A DNA stretch of 64,000 nucleotides from Noviherbaspirillum saxi (GTDB lineage Bacteria > Pseudomonadota > Gammaproteobacteria > Burkholderiales > Burkholderiaceae_D), in assembly GCF_003591035.1 (NCBI RefSeq), contig NZ_QYUO01000001.1:2728001-2792000 (forward strand), read 5' to 3'. The position numbers and the translations under genes were made by a program. Of the stretch, positions 7,677-16,350 are shown one piece after another (position 1 is the first letter of the stretch; every line of letters begins with the position of its first letter). The notes under the pieces are model-generated. The model ran no database searches, had not been told where the DNA came from, and worked only from the letters and a program-made list of their open reading frames with translations.

Positions 7677-8909
7677 TTACAGCAATGTCTGCGCAAGGGC
7701 TTCGAGCTGCGCGCGGTACTGTGCTGCATCGATCTGCCGGCGCGCCACGCCGCTTGCCTGAGCGGCAACGGCGATCTGCGGCGTCACGCCGGTCAGCAAG
7801 CGCTTGTCGAGCAGCGTCGGCACGATGTACTGCTTGCCGAACTGGTCGTCACTGCGTGCCATTTCCGCCAGCGCCACCACGCAGGCACGCTTCATTTCCT
7901 GATTGATCGTGGTCGCGCCGGTATCGAGCGCGGCGCGGAACAGGTAAGGAAAGCACAAGGCATTGTTGATCTGGTTCGGATAGTCGGAACGGCCGGTCGC
8001 GATGATGGCATCGGGCGCGACTTCGCGGATCAGTTCCGGTCGCAGTTCGGGTTCCGGATTGGCCAGCGCGAACACGATGGGACGAGCCGCCATTTTTTTC
8101 ACGTCGTCCTGCTTCAGCAAACCCGGACCTGACAGGCCGAGAAACACATCCGCCATGCCGATCACGTCCGACAGCGTCTTCGCATCGGTCGCTTGCGCCC
8201 ATGCGCGCTTTTCGGCGGTCAGTTCGCGTTCGGTGGTGAGCACGCCACGGCTGTCGCAGACATAGACATTCTCGCGCCGCACACCCAGGTCCACCAGCAT
8301 GTCGAGGCAGGCGATAGCGGCCGCACCGGCGCCGGAACATACGACCTTGACCAGCGAGATATCGCGGCCGGTCAGATGCAACGCATTCAGGAAACCGGTG
8401 CCGACCACGATCGCCGTACCATGCTGATCATCATGGAATACCGGAATCGACAGCCGCTCGCGCAGCGTGCGCTCGATCTGGAAACACTCCGGCGCCTTGA
8501 TGTCTTCGAGGTTGATGCCGCCGAAGGTCGGATGCAGCGCGGCGATGATATCGATCAGCTTGTCCGGGTCGGTTTCATCGATCTCGATGTCGAATGCGTC
8601 GATACCCGCGAACTTCTTGAACAGCACCGCCTTGCCTTCCATGACCGGCTTGCCGGCCAGTGCGCCGATGTCGCCCAGGCCAAGCACTGCGGTGCCGTTG
8701 GTGATCACACCAACGAGATTGCCTTTCGCGGTGTACTCATAGGCTTTTGCCGGGTTCTTGTTGATTTCAACGCAGGGAACGGCTACGCCTGGCGAATAGG
8801 CGAGCGAGAGATCGGCCTGGCTGGCGACCGGCTTGGTGACCTGGATCGCGATCTTGCCGCGCTGTCCGGCGGCATGGTAATCGAGTGCTTGTTGTTCCAG
8901 CTTGTTCAT
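7677..8909 (-). CDS. NADP-dependent malic enzyme, short form
   Basis: This enzyme decarboxylates malate to pyruvate with reduction of NAD(P). The protein is 410 aa. An N-terminal malic domain ([16 protein letters not shown]; the metal-binding segment [17 protein letters not shown]) is followed by an NAD-binding domain with [17 protein letters not shown]. The sequence matches the MaeB type, but those proteins usually run to about 760 aa with a C-terminal phosphotransacetylase-like domain, which is absent here. The C-terminus ([12 protein letters not shown]) ends cleanly at a stop with no residual domain downstream. It is convergent with fghA, leaving 13 bp between the stops. Confidence 0.9.
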   Translation of the reverse strand: MNKLEQQALDYHAAGQRGKIAIQVTKPVASQADLSLAYSPGVAVPCVEINKNPAKAYEYTAKGNLVGVITNGTAVLGLGDIGALAGKPVMEGKAVLFKKFAGIDAFDIEIDETDPDKLIDIIAALHPTFGGINLEDIKAPECFQIERTLRERLSIPVFHDDQHGTAIVVGTGFLNALHLTGRDISLVKVVCSGAGAAAIACLDMLVDLGVRRENVYVCDSRGVLTTERELTAEKRAWAQATDAKTLSDVIGMADVFLGLSGPGLLKQDDVKKMAARPIVFALANPEPELRPELIREVAPDAIIATGRSDYPNQINNALCFPYLFRAALDTGATTINQEMKRACVVALAEMARSDDQFGKQYIVPTLLDKRLLTGVTPQIAVAAQASGVARRQIDAAQYRAQLEALAQTLL

Positions 8910-9506
8910 GTCGTCTTCTTATAAAAAGTAGGTGTGGTCTTGGCCGCAGCCCGAAGCGGACGATGAAGAAAGCGGCGGCAAATGCGCCGATGGCGCCGGC
9001 CGGCAGCGCAGCGTTTCGTCATGCAAGTCCGACGCAGCGGGGCGTCAAGTCAAAGCGTCAAGCATCCTCACGACCGCATTGGTAGCTGCGGCTTGAGAAC
9101 ACAACATGGGGGGGGTGGTTGTGCAAACGTCTTCGCCATCGTTTGCGGTATGCGACTGGCCTGGTAAGGCGAGTGCATGCCGTGGACAGGTCGATGCCGC
9201 GCAATTGCCCGCAGCACGCCCGGAGTTTTCCCGCGATAAGGGAAAGTGATCAAACAGCGTTGCTTCCCGCCAGGCCAGCCACCTTGATTCAGGGCGGCGG
9301 CGGGAGGCCGTAGCCTAGCATACTCCGGAGACTGTGGCGAACCCGGCATGAACCGGACCGGTGCACGGCAGTAGAACTGCCCTCTCGTGAAGCATTCGGC
9401 TGCCCTGTTCGGCAATACGTGCAACCAATTGCGTTGCAAGGCATGGCGCATTATGCAGGCATGGAAAATGCTATCCACAAAGCAATAATCTTATCGAGGA
9501 ATGCTT
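8910..9506. other. 597-bp gap between divergent maeB-like and mini-receptor genes, no gene recognised
   Basis: Short frames are open here on both strands, but none has a convincing RBS together with a recognisable protein. A small hairpin GGCAG-TAGAA-CTGCC occurs near 9366-9380. The region should carry the promoters of both flanking genes. I compared the 9290-9420 stretch with riboswitch consensus sequences from memory and could not match it. Confidence 0.4.
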
Positions 9507-10190
9507 ATGAGTTCGCTTGCCATTGCAAAGAGGCCAGATACTGCCACCACGACCGGAGGCGTCAAAATTTCCGGCGAAGTCTTTGCCGCAATGATCAACC
9601 TTTCCGGACGTCGTCGCTTCACCTCGCAGCGGCTGGTGCTGTATGCGGTGCTCGCATCGCTCAGCCATGACGATGCGGTAGCGACCGCGCGCAGTGCGCT
9701 CAAACTGTTCGAGGATGCGCATGTTGCGCTGGTGGACGAGGCTCGCAAGCTTCCGGATGATTTTTCCGGCGAACTCAAGAACGCTTACTTCGGTACGCCG
9801 CAGGCCGACCGCAACATCCGCGATTTCGCCTCGCTGGCCCAGCGTGCGCTCACCGCGATCGAATCCGGTGCTCGCCAGGCGCCTGCCCTCCTAGATGAAC
9901 TGGTGCGCGGCGCGACGCCGATGCTGGCGGTACTGAATCAGCTGACGCAAATCTACGAAGACCTGTCCAAGCGCCATGCTCTACACGTGCGCAAGCATTT
10001 GCACGGCATCATGAACGATATCGAATCCATCGCCCGGCAAGCACGGATGGTGTCATTCAACGCACAGATCGTGGCGGCCCGCGCCGGGCACGCAGGACGC
10101 GAATTCTCGGTGGTGGCCGGCGTTTTGTCCGACATTACCGGTGAAATCGATGGACTGGTGCACGAAGCCTTGAACAGTTCGGTCGCCTGA
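9507..10190 (+). CDS. Soluble mini-chemoreceptor: PilJ-like N-terminal domain plus short MCP signalling tip
   Basis: The protein is 227 aa with no membrane segment. Residues about 25-110 carry the PilJ-type motif INLSGRRRFTSQRLVLYAVLA (family form NLAGRQRMLSQR), normally found in periplasmic sensor domains of PilJ and NarX-type proteins. Residues about 165-225 match the hairpin tip of methyl-accepting proteins: SIARQARMVSFNAQIVAARAGHAGREFSVVA. GAGGA at 9496-9500 fits ATG 9507 better than ATG 9501. The methylation helices and HAMP domain of a full receptor are missing. It may couple to CheW/CheA-like partners encoded elsewhere; no che gene is present here. A large secreted-type protein gene lies 144 bp downstream. 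Confidence 0.7.
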   Translation: MSSLAIAKRPDTATTTGGVKISGEVFAAMINLSGRRRFTSQRLVLYAVLASLSHDDAVATARSALKLFEDAHVALVDEARKLPDDFSGELKNAYFGTPQADRNIRDFASLAQRALTAIESGARQAPALLDELVRGATPMLAVLNQLTQIYEDLSKRHALHVRKHLHGIMNDIESIARQARMVSFNAQIVAARAGHAGREFSVVAGVLSDITGEIDGLVHEALNSSVA

Positions 10191-10334
10191 TCGATAGCCT
10201 TAGGCACCGCGCAGGAAGAACGCCGCTACCCTACATGTTGAGTGAATCGTGCCGTAAACAGGGGATACGGGCAGTCACGGCTGTCCGCGATCACCGCTGT
10301 TTCGGCGGCAGGCATCACTCGACATCAGGACATC

Positions 10335-13211
10335 ATGGCACTGAACAGCACGCAGCTGGAACTTATCAAACTGTACATGGCCAGCTTCAACCGCGCGCCT
10401 GAAAAGGGCGGGTTCGATTACTGGAGCGGCCAGCTCGCGGCGGGCAAGACTTTCGCGCAAGTCGTCGACATCGTCTTCAATCTCGGCATCGTCAAGGCCA
10501 TCTATCCGGATGCAATGCCCAACGATGCCTTCCTGACGCTTATCTACATCAACATCTTCAACAAGCTGCCCGACGACGAAGGCCTGGCGTACTGGACGAG
10601 CCAGCTCAGCGGCGGGCGCAGCCGCAGTTCGCTGGTGCTGGACATGATCAATGCCGGCCTGAATACGCCGGACGGTACCGCCGGCAAGACCTTCATCGTC
10701 AACCGGTATGGGGTCGCGCAGCATGCGGTCGAACAGCAGCTGGCCAAAGGCAAGGAAATCAGCATCGACACGCTCAAGGTCATCATGGGCAGCGTGTCCG
10801 ATACTTCGGCCAGTGTCGCGGCGGCGAAAGAGTCCATCGACAACGACAATTCCGGCGGTTTGCGCGCGCCGACCGCGCCGCTGACCGTACCGGCAGGTGC
10901 AAACGGCATCAGCCCGGCGGAAAAGACAGCGGGCGTATCCGTGGTCGCCGATCTCGCCGGCACCAATGCGGTCGCCGGCAATATCGTCGAGTTGCTGATC
11001 AACGGCGTGCCGTTTGCCACCCCGCTCAACAAGACATTGGCGGCAGCCGACATCACGGCAGGTAAAACGACGTTCACCATTCCTTCGGCGGCGAGCTGGG
11101 GCGGCGATGGCGAGAAACTGATCACGATGCGCCTGAAGGATGCGGCCGGCCATGTCGGACCGGCTGGCGGCGGCGTGACGGTGGTGCTGGATACCACGGC
11201 TCCCACGGCCCCCACCACCGCACTGGTAGTGGCTGCAGCCGCGAACAGCATCAGCGCAGCGGAAAAGGCATCCGGCGTCGATGTCGTGGTTGCACTGGCC
11301 GGCACCAATGCGGCGGCCGGCGACACCGTTGAAATTCTGATCGGCGCGCTGGCTTTCTCTGTTCCAGCGACCAAGGTGCTGACGGCGGCTGATATTACCG
11401 CCAATAGTGCGACCGTCACCATCCCGGCCGGCGCGAACTGGGGTAACGACGGCAACAAGGTGCTGACCGCGCGAGTCAAGGATGCGGCCGGCAATATCGG
11501 TGCAGGAGGCGGCAGCCTGACGGTGGTGCTGGATTCCACCGGACCGGCCGGTCCGGCCATCACCATTGCGGCCGCGACGAATGGCATCAGCGCCGCCGAA
11601 GAAGCCGCCGGTGTCGCCGTCGTCGCAGCACTCGGCAGCAGCAATGCGGTTGCCGGCGATGTGCTCGAAATTTTGATTGGCGGCGCATCGTTTTCGACGC
11701 CGGTCACCTATACGCTGACCGCCGCCGACATTACCGCCAAGGCGGCAACCGTCACCATTGGCAATAGCGCCGGCTGGGGCAGCGACGGCACCAAGCTCAT
11801 CAGCGCAAAGATCAGGGATGCCGCCGGCAACCTGGGTACCGAAGGCAAGAGCGTCTCCGTCGTGCTCGATACGGTGACACCTGGCGCACCTGGCGGCGCC
11901 CTTACTTCCGCAGCCGCCGCGGGCGGGATCAATGCCGCGGAAAAAACAGCGGGCGTGGCGTTCAGCGTCGACTTGACCGGCGGCTCGGCCGTGGTCGGCG
12001 ATATCGTCGAACTGATGATCGATGGCGCCGCATTCGCCACGCCGGTAGTCCGTATGCTCACGAGCGGCGATGTAGCCGGTCACAGCGCCGTACTGACCGT
12101 CGGCGGCACCGCCACCTGGGGAGCGGACGGCAGCAGGGTGCTCACGGTCCGGATCAAGGACGCGGCCGGCAACGCCAGCCCGGCGGGCGGCAGCCTGACT
12201 GTAACGCTCGACACGTCGGTGCCGACCGCGCCCGCCAATGCACTGGCAGTCGCCGTCGCCAGCAATGGAATCAGCATCGCGGAAAGAAATGCCGGGGTCG
12301 ATGTCGTGGTCGATCTCACCGGCAGCGGAGCGGCCGTCGGAGACAGTGTCGCGATACTGCTGGGCGGCACGGCGTTCGGCACGCCGGTGACCGCGACCTT
12401 GAATGCATCCCATCTCACCGCCAATAACGTGACCATTACCATTCCTGGCGCAGCCGTATGGGGTGCGACCGGCGACAAGACATTGACCGCGCGCGTCACC
12501 GATGCCGCCGGCAATGTCGGCACAGCCGGCGGCAGTCTCACGGTCGCGCTCGATGCAACAGCGCCCGGCGCGCCGACGTCGGCTATCACGATGGCAGCCG
12601 CGACCAATGGCGTCAATGCGACCGAGCGCACGGCAGGTGTGGCCGCCGTAGTCAACCTTACCGGTACCAGCGCCGCCGCAGGCGACACCGTCGAATTGCT
12701 GCTGGGCGGCTCGCCGTTTGCGACGCCGGTCACTCAGGTATTGAATGCTGCTCACGTCTCGGCAACCAATGTGTCGATTGCCATACCCGCGGGCGCCAAC
12801 TGGGGAAGCGACGGCAGCAAGACGCTCACGGCGCGCGTGATCGATGTCTCGGGCAATGTCGGTAGCGCCAGCACCGGGTTGACGTTGAACCTCGATACCG
12901 TGGCGCCCGCTGCGGGCACGCCGGCGATCACTTACACGGATTCAGGGACGGCAGGAATTTCTGCAGGAGATACATTCGCATTGCTATTTAACGAAGCAAC
13001 GGATGGCGCCATCGCGCTCGGCGGGCTGACGCTGACCAATTCCCATAATTTTGGAAGCTCTGCAACCGCCGACTGGAATGGTGCTAAAACAATATTGACA
13101 GTTACTTTGGGCGGAACCGGTATTTCAATAGCATCGGGAGATGTGATCGGCATCGTAGGCGTAGCCGATACGGCGGGAAACACCGCGAACATCAACTTTA
13201 CGGTCGCATAA
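10335..13211 (+). CDS. DUF4214 domain protein with six tandem bacterial Ig-like repeats
   Basis: From ATG 10335 (AGGA 5 nt upstream) the protein is 958 aa; upstream in-frame codons to 10242 lack an RBS. Residues about 5-130 hold two DUF4214 units (LYMASFNRAPEKGGFDYW, then IYINIFNKLPDDEGLAYW). From about residue 178 there are six repeats of roughly 112 aa. Each begins with NGIS-AEK-AGV, contains GTN--AGD-VE-LIGG--F, and ends in LTARVKDAAGNIG--GGSLTVVLDTTAP. A distinct final domain follows (about 855-958, TPAITYTDSGTAGIS to ADTAGNTANINFTVA). There is no signal peptide; DUF4214 proteins are often type I secretion substrates, but no RTX glycine repeats or T1SS genes are seen. A surface or matrix adhesin is the best inference. 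Confidence 0.8.
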   Translation: MALNSTQLELIKLYMASFNRAPEKGGFDYWSGQLAAGKTFAQVVDIVFNLGIVKAIYPDAMPNDAFLTLIYINIFNKLPDDEGLAYWTSQLSGGRSRSSLVLDMINAGLNTPDGTAGKTFIVNRYGVAQHAVEQQLAKGKEISIDTLKVIMGSVSDTSASVAAAKESIDNDNSGGLRAPTAPLTVPAGANGISPAEKTAGVSVVADLAGTNAVAGNIVELLINGVPFATPLNKTLAAADITAGKTTFTIPSAASWGGDGEKLITMRLKDAAGHVGPAGGGVTVVLDTTAPTAPTTALVVAAAANSISAAEKASGVDVVVALAGTNAAAGDTVEILIGALAFSVPATKVLTAADITANSATVTIPAGANWGNDGNKVLTARVKDAAGNIGAGGGSLTVVLDSTGPAGPAITIAAATNGISAAEEAAGVAVVAALGSSNAVAGDVLEILIGGASFSTPVTYTLTAADITAKAATVTIGNSAGWGSDGTKLISAKIRDAAGNLGTEGKSVSVVLDTVTPGAPGGALTSAAAAGGINAAEKTAGVAFSVDLTGGSAVVGDIVELMIDGAAFATPVVRMLTSGDVAGHSAVLTVGGTATWGADGSRVLTVRIKDAAGNASPAGGSLTVTLDTSVPTAPANALAVAVASNGISIAERNAGVDVVVDLTGSGAAVGDSVAILLGGTAFGTPVTATLNASHLTANNVTITIPGAAVWGATGDKTLTARVTDAAGNVGTAGGSLTVALDATAPGAPTSAITMAAATNGVNATERTAGVAAVVNLTGTSAAAGDTVELLLGGSPFATPVTQVLNAAHVSATNVSIAIPAGANWGSDGSKTLTARVIDVSGNVGSASTGLTLNLDTVAPAAGTPAITYTDSGTAGISAGDTFALLFNEATDGAIALGGLTLTNSHNFGSSATADWNGAKTILTVTLGGTGISIASGDVIGIVGVADTAGNTANINFTVA

Positions 13212-13231
13212 GGCGACGATGATGAAAACAC

Positions 13232-13263
13232 AAAGGCGGACCGCATGGTCCGCCTTTTTTTTC
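13232..13263 (+). terminator. Rho-independent terminator after the DUF4214 gene
   Basis: AAGGCGGACC, loop GCAT, GGTCCGCCTT, then a run of at least eight T. It lies 21 bp after the stop codon. It is the best intrinsic terminator seen in the window. Confidence 0.92.
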
Positions 13264-13290
13264 TTATGCAGTCCGACTAACTGCGTAGGC

Positions 13291-13653
13291 TCAGCGATAC
13301 GCTTCCGCCAGCGACATTACGCGCGGCGTAAAGCTCACATCGAACTTGCCGAGCACCTCCTGCATCAGCGCGAGATTCGCGTTCTTTTCCGCGTCCGTCC
13401 ATCCTTCGAAAATATCGGTGCCGGCCTTCTGGAAATGGATGTCCATGATCTTCTTGCCATCATGGTGGGTATACGGCTTGGTCAGCACCTGCTTGAAGCC
13501 CATGCCTTCGACCGCGCCAATGAAATCCGTGGGCGGATTGGCCGCATCGACCGCAATGTAAATCATGAAGGTCTTGCCTGGCGGCTTGGCTGCGACATCG
13601 ACCGTGAAGACACCAGGCGCAACGGGCACTGCCGTACTTTTCAGAAATAACAT
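13291..13653 (-). CDS. Conserved-looking small cytoplasmic protein of unknown function
   Basis: The protein is 120 aa from ATG 13653; an upstream start at 13686 would add MLPKREEKERV, which looks like translated RBS sequence (AGAAAGAGAG). There is no signal peptide or membrane segment. Composition is balanced with Phe/Asp-rich stretches (FMIYIAVDAANPPTDFIGAV, IFEGWTDAEKNANLALMQEVLGKF). I do not recognise the family. It is a single-gene unit, convergent with the DUF4214 gene, whose terminator lies between them. Confidence 0.6.
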   Translation of the reverse strand: MLFLKSTAVPVAPGVFTVDVAAKPPGKTFMIYIAVDAANPPTDFIGAVEGMGFKQVLTKPYTHHDGKKIMDIHFQKAGTDIFEGWTDAEKNANLALMQEVLGKFDVSFTPRVMSLAEAYR

Positions 13654-13807
13654 GACTCTCTCTTTCTCTTCTCTTTTTGGCAACACCGCTTGTCGCGCTT
13701 AGGTTTATTTACAGCAATATGCCATAAATATGTTATGGCTCAAACCCTTGTGATCCGGTTTAATTTGCGCACAACACATTCGCGACAAATGAAGGAGAAA
13801 ACCGTTC

Positions 13808-14467
13808 ATGTTCATCGGTCACTACTCGGCGGCATTTGTCGCCAAACGGCTTGCGCCCGCCCTGCCGCTGCCGCTCCTGTTTATCGCCTGCCAGCTGATC
13901 GACCTGTTCTGGGGGGCGTTTGTGCTGCTTGGTGTCGAGAAGCTGCGGATCGTGCCGGGGTTTACCGCCTCGAACGGTCTGGATCTGTATTTCATGCCCT
14001 ACACCCACAGCCTGTCGAGCGCGCTGGTATGGTCGCTCGGTGCCGCGCTGCTGTGCTGGATGTGGGCGCCTGCATCAAGATTGCGCGCGACTATGGTGAT
14101 CGCAATGGCGGTCGCGTCGCACTGGGCACTGGATCTGCTGGTCCATATTCCTGACCTGCCTCTTTGGTTCGACAGCATCAAGGTCGGCTTCGGCTGGTGG
14201 AATTACCGCGGCTTTGCGCTGCTGCTGGAGCTTGTGCTGCTGTGGACCGGGATAGTGCTGTGCCTGCCGGTCGCGGGCGCCAACCGCAACCGTTTCCTGT
14301 TGCTGGGCGTAGGGATGAGCGGCTTGCAGGTCTTCAGCCTGCTGCACCAGCCCGATACCGGCAACGCGGTGGCGCAGCAGTTGCTGATGACTTACTTGGG
14401 ACTGGCCGCCGCCGCGTGGTGGGTAAGTCGCATCAAAGCGGAAAGGAAGCAAGCGGCGCTGCCTTAG
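13808..14467 (+). CDS. YdjM-like membrane protein (metal-dependent hydrolase family)
   Basis: The protein is 219 aa with about six hydrophobic segments. The pattern HYSAAFVAKRL at the N-terminus, MPYTHSLSSAL in the first third and SHWALDLLVHIPDLPL in the middle resembles the His/Asp-containing membrane motifs of the YdjM/DUF457 group, often named membrane-bound metal-dependent hydrolases. GAAGGAG precedes ATG 13808. Enzyme activity is unproven for these proteins, and the true role here is unknown. The 3' end overlaps the convergent gene at 14433 by 35 bp. Confidence 0.65.
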   Translation: MFIGHYSAAFVAKRLAPALPLPLLFIACQLIDLFWGAFVLLGVEKLRIVPGFTASNGLDLYFMPYTHSLSSALVWSLGAALLCWMWAPASRLRATMVIAMAVASHWALDLLVHIPDLPLWFDSIKVGFGWWNYRGFALLLELVLLWTGIVLCLPVAGANRNRFLLLGVGMSGLQVFSLLHQPDTGNAVAQQLLMTYLGLAAAAWWVSRIKAERKQAALP

Positions 14468-15032
14468 CATCCTGCATCGGCGGCGTGCGGGCAACATTCA
14501 TGATCATCGACACGGTCGTGAAGTAGCCAACCAGGCCAAGCAGGTCGACCACGCCACGCTCGCCGAAAGTAGCGACCGCACGCGCATAGGTACCGTCCGA
14601 CACGCCATGCATGCGCGCCAGTTCATCGCATATTTCGTATGCGAGTTCTTCATCCGGCGCCATCCCTTGCGGCCGGCGTCCCTGCGCCAGCGCATCGAGC
14701 ACTTCCTGCTGCACGCCTGCCTGCAGCGCCAGCGGGTAATGCATGCACCATTCGAATTGCTGGGTCCACTGGCGTGACACGACCAGCATCGCGAACTCGC
14801 TGATGCGTTTGTCCAGCGCGCTGCCGAAGCGCAGGTACTCTCCGACTTTCTGCAGACGGTTCAGCAGCTCGGGACTGCGCATCAGCGGAATGAAGGGACC
14901 AAACACCGCACCGCGCGGACCGGCGATCAGTTCCTGCGCCGCTGCGCGTTGCGCATCGTCCATCGCTTCCATCGTCAAGGCTGGCATGCGCTCCGGGCCG
15001 GGCATGCAATTGTGAAGTTCCGGTTTCGCCAT
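14433..15032 (-). CDS. Carboxymuconolactone decarboxylase (AhpD-like fold) family protein
   Basis: The protein is 199 aa from ATG 15032 with AGGGGA just upstream. The fold is recognised from GPRGAVFGPFIPLMRSPELLNRLQKVGEYLRFGSALDKRISEFAMLVVSRQW and the helix pair TQQFEWCMHYPLALQAGV. Only one cysteine is present in the active helix, so the CxxC pair of true AhpD peroxidase partners is missing and a gamma-carboxymuconolactone decarboxylase-like role is more likely. It follows the MFS gene by 46 bp on the same strand and may be cotranscribed with it. Confidence 0.8.
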   Translation of the reverse strand: MAKPELHNCMPGPERMPALTMEAMDDAQRAAAQELIAGPRGAVFGPFIPLMRSPELLNRLQKVGEYLRFGSALDKRISEFAMLVVSRQWTQQFEWCMHYPLALQAGVQQEVLDALAQGRRPQGMAPDEELAYEICDELARMHGVSDGTYARAVATFGERGVVDLLGLVGYFTTVSMIMNVARTPPMQDAKAAPLASFPL

Positions 15033-15078
15033 CGTGTTCCCCTGGTTGTTGATCGTTGAAGTTGCTGAATTCGTTGAA

Positions 15079-16278
15079 TCAGGATTGCTGCGGTTTGTCG
15101 CGCATCGCCAGCAGAAAGGCGCTGCCGGCAATGAGTACCGCCGCGATTATCAGTCCGACCGAAAAATTGCCGGCGCCTGAAGTGCCGGCGCTGACCGTCA
15201 ATGGGCCGACGATCTGGCCGGTCGCAAACGCCGAGGTCATCGCGGCCAGCAGCACCGTGGCATCGCGTCCGGCCACGCGTTTGGCTTCCTGCAAGGCAGC
15301 CAGCGTAATGACCATGAAGGTGCCGCCCACGCACAATGCCGCCGCGAAGATTGCCGCAATGCCGGAAGAAATCACCGGCAGCAGGATACCGGCCGCCATG
15401 ATGAAGTGACTGATCATCCACAGCCGGCGATTGCCGATGCGCGCGACCAGCGCTGCCACCGTCAGCGTCGACAAGGCGGCGGCAAGGCCGAACACCGGCC
15501 ACGACCAACCGAAGGCCACCGATCCCTGCAGCGCATTCTTTGCCATGACCGGCAGGAAGGTCGCCGGAATGATGTAGCCGAAGCCGAAAATCCCGTAGCA
15601 GGCCACCAACCGCAGTGCTTGCGCGTTCCAGGAATATCGGCCCGATGGTGTGCCATGGGCCTGCTGAGCCGGCACCACCGGTGTCTGTCGACGGAAAAAG
15701 CGCCAGATCAGCGCAGTGACGCCGACCGAGACGACGCCGAGCGTCATCCAGGCATGAGACGCCGCAGCGCCGCCTTGTATCAGCGCGATGCACAGCAAAC
15801 CGGCGCTGGCGATGCCGGTGCCCACGCCCGCGAACACCAGACTATTGAGAAACGGCCGCCGGTATTTCGCCAGGGTTTCCATGCACCAAGCGGACACTGA
15901 AATCAGCACCCACGCACTCGCGATGCCCGCCGCCAGCCGCAACAGCAGCCAGCCCGCATACGGCAGAGGCAAGGCCATCGCTACGGTCGTGAGGCCAATG
16001 GCAGTCAGGCCGGCACGGATTGCTTTTTCGGGCGGCACACGTATCCACATCGCGCTGAGTGCGCCAAGCAGATAACCGAGATAGTTCGCCGATGCCAGCA
16101 AGCCGCCGGACGCGATGGAAAGACTGCCGTCCTGCAGCATCATCGGCAGTACCGGCGTGAAGGCGAAACGCCCTATGCCCATCGCGACGGCCAGTGCGGC
16201 AAGACCGGCGAAGGCCTTGGCCACACCGGTCGGAGCAGCGGTGGCGGCACAGCCGGAAACAGAGATCTTGTTCGACAT
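15079..16278 (-). CDS. YbfB/YjiJ family MFS transporter
   Basis: The protein is 399 aa with 12 predicted membrane helices. The family-specific start GLAALAVAMGIGRFAFTPVLPMML and the ANYLGYLLGALSA segment in helix 2 are visible, as is the large central loop around RRQTPVVPAQQAHG. It is an inner-membrane transporter whose substrate is unknown for most of this group. It is divergent from the LysR gene at 16344 with 65 bp between start codons, so it is a likely target of that regulator, and it is followed by a carboxymuconolactone decarboxylase-like gene. Confidence 0.85.
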   Translation of the reverse strand: MSNKISVSGCAATAAPTGVAKAFAGLAALAVAMGIGRFAFTPVLPMMLQDGSLSIASGGLLASANYLGYLLGALSAMWIRVPPEKAIRAGLTAIGLTTVAMALPLPYAGWLLLRLAAGIASAWVLISVSAWCMETLAKYRRPFLNSLVFAGVGTGIASAGLLCIALIQGGAAASHAWMTLGVVSVGVTALIWRFFRRQTPVVPAQQAHGTPSGRYSWNAQALRLVACYGIFGFGYIIPATFLPVMAKNALQGSVAFGWSWPVFGLAAALSTLTVAALVARIGNRRLWMISHFIMAAGILLPVISSGIAAIFAAALCVGGTFMVITLAALQEAKRVAGRDATVLLAAMTSAFATGQIVGPLTVSAGTSGAGNFSVGLIIAAVLIAGSAFLLAMRDKPQQS

Positions 16279-16335
16279 GGCAGCAAGTCTACCTTGACCG
16301 AGACATCCTGAAAAATGAATAATAAAGAACGGAGG

Positions 16336-16350
16336 TTCTCAAAATGAGAA
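16336..16350. promoter_or_regulatory. Palindrome over the lysR start codon (possible operator)
   Basis: TTCTCA-AAA-TGAGAA is a perfect 6-bp inverted repeat. It overlaps the ATG at 16344 and begins 1 nt after the GGAGG RBS. LysR-type sites are usually T-N11-A with dyad symmetry, so an autoregulatory site in the shared MFS/lysR intergenic region is possible. This is inference from symmetry only. Confidence 0.35.

Noticed and set aside
9290..9420. Possible cobalamin-type riboswitch (GACCGGTGCACGGCAGTAG and ACTCCGGAGACTGTGGCG words)
   Set aside because: The boxes are not in the consensus order on either strand, and the flanking genes are not cobalamin-related.
10275..12755. 826-aa open frame on the minus strand
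   Set aside because: It mirrors the repetitive DUF4214/Ig-like gene. The product is low-complexity Gly/Arg/Asp-rich with no recognisable domain, as expected from the antisense of a high-GC repeat gene.
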